NCBI GenBank assembly: GCA_017613335.1
Contig: JAGAEB010000060.1
Span: forward strand, 1 to 10,946
Direction: 5' to 3'
Length of the DNA stretch: 10,946 bases
Source of the DNA: Methanosarcinaceae archaeon
GTDB lineage: Archaea > Halobacteriota > Methanosarcinia > Methanosarcinales > Methanosarcinaceae
The position numbers and the translations under genes are program-made. The stretch's first letter is position 1, and each line of letters opens with the position of its first letter. Shown here piece after piece: positions 1-4,303 of this stretch. A model generated the notes under the pieces. It was not told the DNA's origin, searched no databases, and saw only the letters and a list, made by a program, of their open reading frames with translations.

Positions 1-275
1 CCGGAAAACAGGAAAAGACAGGAAACAGGAAAGACTGAAAGCCGGAAAAGACGGGAAACAGGAAAGACCGGAAAACAGGAAAAGACAGGAAACAGGAAAG
101 ACTGAAAGCCGGAAAAGACGGGAAACAGGAAAGACCGGAAGACGGAAAAGCGGGAAACAGGAAGGCTGAAAGACGGAAAAGACGGGAAACAGGAAGGCTG
201 AAAGACGGAAAAGACGGGAAACAGGAAAGACTGAAAGCCGGAAAAACAGGAAACCGACAGGAAACCGACAGAAAA
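1..275. repeat. Polypurine nested tandem-repeat tract
   Basis: The plus strand is almost entirely A and G, built from short words such as GGAAAAGAC, GGGAAACA and GGAAAGAC. Higher-order units are visible. A 67-bp block at 1-67 is repeated without mismatch at 68-134, and a 32-bp block at 151-182 is repeated at 183-214. The tract begins at the window edge, so its full length is unknown. It lies beyond the 3' end of the minus-strand trm56 gene, so read-through RNA would be a C/U-rich polypyrimidine with many short U-tracts. No gene is supported here. Confidence 0.9.
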
Positions 276-278
276 CCA

Positions 279-335
279 AGAGAAAAATCCAAAAATGACA
301 GCAGAGAGATCTGCCGTCCCGGAATGATCCGGGAC
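279..335 (-). terminator. Candidate terminator after trm56
   Basis: A perfect 8-bp stem (GTCCCGGA at 316-323, TCCGGGAC at 328-335) closes a 4-base loop. Downstream on the minus strand come two T5 tracts, at 291-295 and 283-287. Archaeal termination depends mainly on oligo-T tracts, so these are the stronger part of the evidence; the hairpin may protect the 3' end. The spacing of about 20 bases from stem to T-tract is longer than in a bacterial intrinsic terminator. Confidence 0.5.
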
Positions 336-336
336 A

Positions 337-376
337 GGAATCAGCCGGAAAAAACCCGACGGGAATCAGCCGGAAA
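337..376. repeat. Two-copy direct repeat before the trm56 stop
   Basis: The 15-base word GGAATCAGCCGGAAA occurs at 337-351 and again at 362-376, 25 bases apart. It uses the same CCGGAAA vocabulary as the polypurine tract at 1-275 and may be a decayed edge of that tract. Confidence 0.7.
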
Positions 377-395
377 GATCCGGGATGTGAACTGT

Positions 396-1046
396 TCAGA
401 AGATCATCGGGACGGATCCTTCATCGTCTTCGTCATCTTCTTCATCTGCTTCGAGGATATCCGTCTCTTCAACGTCAGATTCCGGGATGTCATCGCCTTC
501 GAGGGTCTTTTCTTCGTCTTCGTGGTGAATGACTTTTTTCCCTTTGATCATGGGGATGACTTCCAGTTCGGCGTTATCGAATTTTGCGGTCAGCGGATCT
601 GTTTCGGCGATGCGGTCGAGTGTGATCGCAAGTGCGGCGACTTCCGAATGCGGCTGATTGCCGACGGCAACGTTCCAGTCGGAAGCTTCATAGAATTCCC
701 CGGGGACTTTTTCCGCGCCGACGACGAGCATCAGCTTTTCCGTTTTCTTCAGTTCCGGAACGACGTCCGGCAGATTGATGCCGTACATGGAGAGATGACA
801 GACTTTTCCGCCTGCTGCCTGCCATTTTCTGATCTCTTCGAGTGCGTTGACGTTGTTTTTTATGTAAAATCCGCCGCCGAAGCGGGAAGTCAGATCAAGG
901 ATATTCGCGGTGATCTTTTCATCGTCGGATGCCAGAAGCATTCCGGATGCGCCGAGTGCGCGGGACGTCAGGCCGACGTGAGTCGTGATGCGTTTGTCTC
1001 TCTCAGGTCTGTGACCAAGTCTCAGAACAACGATTTCTTTTGCCAT
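396..1046 (-). CDS. trm56: tRNA (cytidine-2'-O-)-methyltransferase, Trm56 family
   Basis: The protein is predicted to transfer a methyl group from S-adenosylmethionine to the 2'-hydroxyl of cytidine 56 in the T-loop of archaeal tRNAs. The N-terminus carries the family signature VVLRLGHRPERDKRITTHV. The SPOUT trefoil-knot region follows at about residues 105-147, including LMLVVGAEKVPGEF and VGNQPHSEVAAL. The product is 216 residues from the chosen ATG. It carries a strongly acidic tail, about residues 174-211, rich in Asp and Glu, beyond the catalytic fold. An in-frame ATG at 1055 would add three residues. I chose 1046 because homologues begin just before VVLRLGH and because a TGAT match to the anti-Shine-Dalgarno lies four bases upstream. 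No TATA box is evident; the preceding 174 bases hold the 15-bp repeat. It may be co-transcribed with the methyltransferase gene or have its own weak promoter. Confidence 0.93.
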   Translation of the reverse strand: MAKEIVVLRLGHRPERDKRITTHVGLTSRALGASGMLLASDDEKITANILDLTSRFGGGFYIKNNVNALEEIRKWQAAGGKVCHLSMYGINLPDVVPELKKTEKLMLVVGAEKVPGEFYEASDWNVAVGNQPHSEVAALAITLDRIAETDPLTAKFDNAELEVIPMIKGKKVIHHEDEEKTLEGDDIPESDVEETDILEADEEDDEDDEGSVPMIF

Positions 1047-1065
1047 GTTTATCATCTGCAGGTAA

Positions 1066-1185
1066 CGGAGTCAGGGAAGTGAAAGTCAGGGAAGTGAAAG
1101 TCAGGGAAGTGAAAGTCAGGGAAGTGAAAGTCAGGGAAGTGAAAGTCAGGGAAGTGAAAGTCAGGGAAGTGAAAGTCAGGATAGT
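1066..1185. repeat. 15-bp minisatellite, eight units
   Basis: The unit GAAAGTCAGGGAAGT is repeated head to tail. Six perfect copies fill 1081-1170, a copy with two mismatches lies at 1171-1185, and a copy with three lies at 1066-1080. The array fills most of the 174-base gap between the methyltransferase stop and the trm56 start. In the minus-strand transcript the unit reads as a pyrimidine-rich sequence (ACTTTCACTTCCCTG). Because 15 is a multiple of 3, frames stay open through the array, which creates spurious reading frames on both strands. The near identity of the copies points to recent expansion or ongoing homogenisation. Confidence 0.97.
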
Positions 1186-1220
1186 GAAGCCACGAAGTGA
1201 GGTCACGCCGCGGAATGAAG

Positions 1221-2171
1221 TCAGGGGACGATGCCTGTCCAGATCCATTGGTCGTATTCGGTCTCGTCGTCTCTGTTGTCGATGACAAGGCCGCTGATGC
1301 CTTTCGACCTCATGAAGTCGTCGACGACGGCGGTCTCTTCGGGCGTTCTGATCGTCAGGAGGAGGCGGCCGCCGGGCTTCGTGACGAGGATCATCTCGTT
1401 CAGGATGTCCAGCCACATATTTTTGTCGTACATGTGGATCGTTCCGATCATGAAGCCGATGCAGGCATCGAAGCGGCCTTTGTCGAAGAAGTGTGACAGT
1501 TTTGAGGCGTCGAGGACGAGCGTGCTGTCTTTTTTCAGGACGCCGTGATGCAGGCCGACGGAGATCTCGTCGTCGTTGATGTCGGCGGAGATCTCAGGGT
1601 CGATGCCTGCTTTTCTGAGGCCGATCGTCGACATGCCGTTTCCGCAGCAGATCTCAAGGACGGATGAGCCGTCCGGGAAAGTGATGCCTTCCCGGCGCAG
1701 GCGGTCGATGACCTGAGAAGCTTTTTCAATGCGGCTTTCTGAGTAGACGGAATCATAATCCTGGAAGAACGGTGAACACTGCGTGAAATAATCGAGGACC
1801 ATCGATGAAAAGTAACTGATGACGGCTTTTTCGGGCAGGCGGTCTTTCGCATCGAGATTGATGATCTTTGCCGGCGGCCGGATCCGGAAGAGTTCGGCGG
1901 CAAGTTCGCAGAAGACGTCTTTTTCTTCCGGGCCGGAGACGGCGGACGTCAGAACGAGCGTTTCGCCGTCGAAGATCTCTTCCAGGACGACGGCGCAGCA
2001 TTCACCGTCTTCACAAATTTCCGTGACCGGGAGAGATTTCCCGGATCCGGCCATGTCGATCAGATCTTCCATCTGACTCACGGTCCTGTCGAGGCGGCGC
2101 TGGGCGGGGAAAGAATCTTCAGAGAGGAAAACGACGGAATCCGTCTTCAGAATTTCCTGAAAATCTGTCAT
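1221..2171 (-). CDS. Class I SAM-dependent methyltransferase, substrate unknown
   Basis: This 316-residue protein has a Rossmann-type methyltransferase domain in its C-terminal half. Motif I is VLEICCGNGMSTIGL at residues 171-185. An acidic residue in ADIND (D197) would end strand 2 and contact the SAM ribose, and LDAS around D221 would contact the adenine. The segment RFDACIGFMIGTIHMY (233-248) fits motif IV, and KPGGRLLLTIRTPEE (265-279) is the usual post-motif strand and turn. Residues 1-150 match no family I recognise; they are acidic and predicted soluble, and may select the substrate. The ATG start is followed directly by a good reading frame, and a weak TATA-like box lies about 30 bases upstream. 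The nearest neighbours are rfcS with a small membrane protein upstream and trm56 downstream, which do not reveal the substrate. The methyltransferase fold is secure; small molecule, RNA and protein targets all remain possible. Confidence 0.85.
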   Translation of the reverse strand: MTDFQEILKTDSVVFLSEDSFPAQRRLDRTVSQMEDLIDMAGSGKSLPVTEICEDGECCAVVLEEIFDGETLVLTSAVSGPEEKDVFCELAAELFRIRPPAKIINLDAKDRLPEKAVISYFSSMVLDYFTQCSPFFQDYDSVYSESRIEKASQVIDRLRREGITFPDGSSVLEICCGNGMSTIGLRKAGIDPEISADINDDEISVGLHHGVLKKDSTLVLDASKLSHFFDKGRFDACIGFMIGTIHMYDKNMWLDILNEMILVTKPGGRLLLTIRTPEETAVVDDFMRSKGISGLVIDNRDDETEYDQWIWTGIVP

Positions 2172-2189
2172 ATCGGATCAGTCTTCTGT

Positions 2190-2279
2190 ATTGCATGATG
2201 TATTACATTCTGTTGCATGATCTGTTGCATGATCTGATGCATGGTGTATTGCATTCTGTTGCATGATCTGATGCATGAG
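2190..2279. repeat. Array of about 12-bp TGCATG-containing units
   Basis: About seven related units such as TGTTGCATGATC and TGATGCATGATG-like variants run through this stretch. The core is the self-complementary TGCA/ATGCAT. A higher-order repeat is also visible: the 19-base word CATTCTGTTGCATGATCTG occurs at 2206-2224 and again at 2252-2270, 46 bp apart or four units. The array fills most of the 124-base gap between the small membrane protein gene and the methyltransferase gene, directly upstream of the latter. Spacing near one helical turn per unit would suit binding of a protein on one DNA face. Confidence 0.85.
2199..2208 (-). promoter_or_regulatory. Possible TATA-like box for the methyltransferase gene
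   Basis: The minus strand reads ATGTAATACA, centred about 32 bases before the ATG at 2171. Transcription starting roughly 25 bases downstream would give a leader of only a few bases. The match to an archaeal TATA box is modest, and the site lies inside the TGCATG repeat array, so it may be chance. Confidence 0.3.
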
Positions 2280-2295
2280 GCCGGACCGTGAGCCG

Positions 2296-2811
2296 TCAGA
2301 GCATTCTGACGGCATCCCAGACGGTGAGGCCGCTGACGGTCAGGAGCGTCACGATGATGCCGGCGATGATGACGCCGAGCATGATCGAGAGGAATGCTTT
2401 TTTGAACGGATAGCCGAAGATGAGGGCGACGAGCGTTCCCGACCAGGCGCCGGTCATCGGCAGGGGGATCCCGACAAAGACTGTCAGAGCCAGGTCTTTG
2501 TATTTTTCGACGGCGCTTCTGCCGTTGCGCTCGGCGCGGGCGAAGAAGTAGTCGAAGAATTTTCTGCAGAAAGATGAACGTGCGGAGAGGAAATCCGAGA
2601 CCGGCCTGATCAGATAGAAGATGAAGGTGACCGGGATCATATTTCCGATGACGGCCAGCAGGAAGACGTAGAGCGGGTTCATACCGTAGATCAGGATGCC
2701 GGCAGGGATCGCGCCGCGCAGTTCGACGACGGGGATCATGGAGATGATGAGAATGACGACAGACGGCGGAAAACCGCTGAGGAGATCGATGAATGTTGCT
2801 GTCAGATCCAT
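2296..2811 (-). CDS. Small membrane protein, putative Sm_multidrug_ex family
   Basis: This 171-residue hydrophobic protein fits the COG2426 / PF06695 family, named putative small multi-drug export proteins on limited evidence. Two conserved motifs support this: PVVELRGAIPAG at residues 27-38 and GIPLPMTGAWSGTL at 114-127. Hydrophobic segments lie at about 15-30, 46-68, 107-132 and 141-161, separated by a basic stretch around 78-105. The start is the ATG at 2811, preceded by a strong GGGAGTGA Shine-Dalgarno site that overlaps the rfcS stop. A longer frame to 2922 lies inside rfcS and is rejected. Only four bases separate it from rfcS, so the two are very likely co-transcribed and perhaps translationally coupled. 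The transport role is a family name only; nothing here identifies a substrate. Confidence 0.85.
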   Translation of the reverse strand: MDLTATFIDLLSGFPPSVVILIISMIPVVELRGAIPAGILIYGMNPLYVFLLAVIGNMIPVTFIFYLIRPVSDFLSARSSFCRKFFDYFFARAERNGRSAVEKYKDLALTVFVGIPLPMTGAWSGTLVALIFGYPFKKAFLSIMLGVIIAGIIVTLLTVSGLTVWDAVRML

Positions 2812-2815
2812 TGTC

Positions 2816-3772
2816 TCACTCCCGGCGGAGAAGGGCGATGTGCGCGATGAGCGCTTCGAGCTGGATCTTTTCGTTCGCGCCTTCCGTGATCCGGAAATCG
2901 GTCTCGCCGACCACGTCGACAAGATCGATCATTTCTCTGTCGGAAAGAGAGAGCGAAAAGAGCGTCCTGTAGATCTGGCCGATGACATCGTCGGCGGAAA
3001 GACCCTGGTCGAAGATGATCGTCTGCAGCTTTTCTCTGGCCGCGGCGAACTGTCCGGAAAGCGCTGTCTCGATCAGGTCTCTGATCTCTCCCGGGTCAGC
3101 TGTCGCCGTGATCCTGTAGATCGTCTCGCGGTCGATGTCCTTCTGAATGAAGGCGGCCGCCTGCAATGCATTGACGGCTTTTCTCATGTCACCGCCTGCC
3201 ACATAGACAAGTGCGGCCAGACCGTCATCCGTCACGGTCAGACCTTCGGCATCCGCGATGAATCTCAGGCGGGCGGCCACGGCTTCTTCGGAGAGGCTTC
3301 TGAACCGGTAGACGGCGCATCTGGACTGGAGCGGCTCGATGATCTTTGAGGAATAGTTGCAGGATAAGATGAAACGGCAGTTGCGGCTGTATTTTTCCAT
3401 CGTCCGGCGCAGAGCCGCCTGCGCATCGGATGTCAGCGCATCGGCTTCGTCCAGGAAGATGATCTTGAAGTCAGCCTGCCCGATCGGCGCCGTTTTTGCG
3501 AAAGATTTGATCTTGTTCCGGACGACATCGATGCCGCGTTCATCGGAAGCATTCAGCTCCGTGAAATTCTCTCCCCAGCTTTCTTTGAACATCTCACGCG
3601 CGATCGACACTGCAGATGCCGTTTTTCCGACACCCGGCGGACCCGTGAACAGAAGATGCGGAAGATTGCCCGACGCAACGTAAGACTTCAGCCGCCCGAT
3701 CGTTTCCGCCTGCCCGAAAACGTCATCAAGCTTCATCGGCCTGTATTTCTCAATCCAGATTTCCTCTTTCAT
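2816..3772 (-). CDS. rfcS: Replication factor C small subunit
   Basis: This 318-residue AAA+ ATPase is the small subunit of the archaeal clamp loader, which uses ATP to open the PCNA ring and place it on primed DNA. It begins with the RFC box IEKYRPMKLDDVFGQ (residues 7-21). Walker A is GPPGVGKT at 44-51, ELNASDERG follows at 72-80, and Walker B is IFLDEAD at 105-111. Sensor 1 is CNYSS at 138-142, the arginine-finger SRC motif is at 150-152, and sensor 2 is GDMRKAVN at 194-201. A helical collar domain occupies the C-terminal third. Length and motifs are normal and no intein interrupts the Walker A region. The start is the ATG at 3772; the frame stays open a further 72 codons upstream only because it runs through short repeats, and a TATA box lies inside that extension. 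The gene leads a two-gene unit with the small membrane protein. Confidence 0.97.
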   Translation of the reverse strand: MKEEIWIEKYRPMKLDDVFGQAETIGRLKSYVASGNLPHLLFTGPPGVGKTASAVSIAREMFKESWGENFTELNASDERGIDVVRNKIKSFAKTAPIGQADFKIIFLDEADALTSDAQAALRRTMEKYSRNCRFILSCNYSSKIIEPLQSRCAVYRFRSLSEEAVAARLRFIADAEGLTVTDDGLAALVYVAGGDMRKAVNALQAAAFIQKDIDRETIYRITATADPGEIRDLIETALSGQFAAAREKLQTIIFDQGLSADDVIGQIYRTLFSLSLSDREMIDLVDVVGETDFRITEGANEKIQLEALIAHIALLRRE

Positions 3773-3794
3773 GGGTCGTAATATCCGCAGGGCC

Positions 3795-3804
3795 CTATTT
3801 ATAA
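3795..3804 (-). promoter_or_regulatory. TATA box of rfcS, probable leaderless promoter
   Basis: The minus strand reads TTATAAATAG, a good archaeal TATA box centred about 28 bases before the rfcS ATG. Archaeal transcription starts about 25 bases downstream of the box centre, which here is at or within a few bases of the ATG. No Shine-Dalgarno site precedes that ATG. Together these suggest a leaderless or nearly leaderless mRNA. Confidence 0.7.
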
Positions 3805-3839
3805 TCTGCCCGACAGGGCATGATTTTGATGAAAAATAT

Positions 3840-3966
3840 GAAAACGGGGCGGGAAAACAAAAGGAAAAAACGGACAGGAAAGCAGGACGGAAAAAACGAG
3901 ATGGAAAACAGAACGGAAAACGGGACGGAAAACAGAACGGAAAACGGGACGGAAAACAGAACGGAA
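3840..3966. repeat. 12/24-bp purine-rich tandem repeat
   Basis: Two alternating 12-mers, GGAAAACAGAAC and GGAAAACGGGAC, form a 24-bp unit with exact copies at 3903-3926 and 3927-3950 and a partial copy at 3951-3966. More degenerate GGAAAA and GGACGGAAAA words extend back to about 3840. On the minus strand this is pyrimidine-rich with repeated TTTTCC tracts, as expected for an archaeal termination zone for the VWA operon. It lies just upstream of the rfcS promoter. Confidence 0.9.
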
Positions 3967-3996
3967 CAGAATGAAGAAAAGAAATCATCGGAAAAG

Positions 3997-4266
3997 TTTC
4001 AGGATTTTTGTCGCGCGGATTTTCCGTTTCAGGATTTTAACCGCGCGGATTTTCCGTTTCAGGATTTTTTAACCGCGCGGATTTTCCGTTTCAGGATTTT
4101 TTAACCGCGCGGGGCCGTTTCAGGATTTTAACCGCACGGATTTTCCGTTCAGGATTTTTGCCGCGCGGATTTTCCGTTCAGGATTTTTGCCGCGCGGATT
4201 TTCCGTTTCAGGATTTGTTCCGCGCGGGTTTCCTGTTCCGGTTCATCCGCGCGCCTTTTCCTTTTG
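3997..4266. repeat. 29-32 bp tandem repeat with CCGCGCGG core
   Basis: Eight adjacent units start at 3997, 4027, 4057, 4089, 4118, 4148, 4177 and 4206, and a degenerate ninth runs to about 4266. Each has the form TTTCAGGATTTT, a short spacer, the palindrome CCGCGCGG, then ATTTTCCG. Length varies mainly in the T-run after AGG-A and in a TTAA or TTG spacer. Unit 4 has lost ATTTTCC, and unit 5 has A for G within the palindrome. No unique spacers separate the units, so this is a tandem array, not a CRISPR. It lies between the stop of the last VWA gene (4304) and the rfcS promoter. No gene is supported anywhere in 3805-4303. Confidence 0.95.
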
Positions 4267-4303
4267 TGATGATCGTCACCGTTTCCGGCTTTTGTTCCGG
4301 GCG

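Noticed and set aside
324..1082. 252-codon plus-strand frame opposite trm56
   Set aside because: It is an antisense shadow of trm56, which has clear family motifs, and continues into the 15-bp repeat.
1003..1416. Overlapping frames through the 15-bp repeat on both strands
   Set aside because: A 15-bp unit without stops keeps frames open in any phase; the flanks overlap the real methyltransferase and trm56 genes.
2812..2922. 37-codon N-terminal extension of the small membrane protein
   Set aside because: It lies inside rfcS, is Arg/Ser-rich, and the ATG at 2811 has a strong Shine-Dalgarno site.
3773..3988. 72-codon N-terminal extension of rfcS
   Set aside because: It reads through the 12/24-bp repeat as a repetitive Phe/Pro/Ser/Arg peptide, contains the TATA box, and precedes the conserved RFC start (KEEIWIEKYRP).
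3820..4104. Plus-strand frame with repeated MENRTENGTEN and RADFPFQDF peptides
   Set aside because: It is only translation of tandem DNA repeats whose unit lengths keep the frame open; it has no start signals or recognisable protein.
3997..4266. CRISPR array
   Set aside because: The repeats are directly adjacent, with no unique spacers, and no cas genes are present.
4267..4303. Intrinsic terminator for the VWA operon from the CCGG stem
   Set aside because: The stem is only 4 bp and its T-rich loop lies on the non-transcribed orientation; no T-tract follows on the minus strand.
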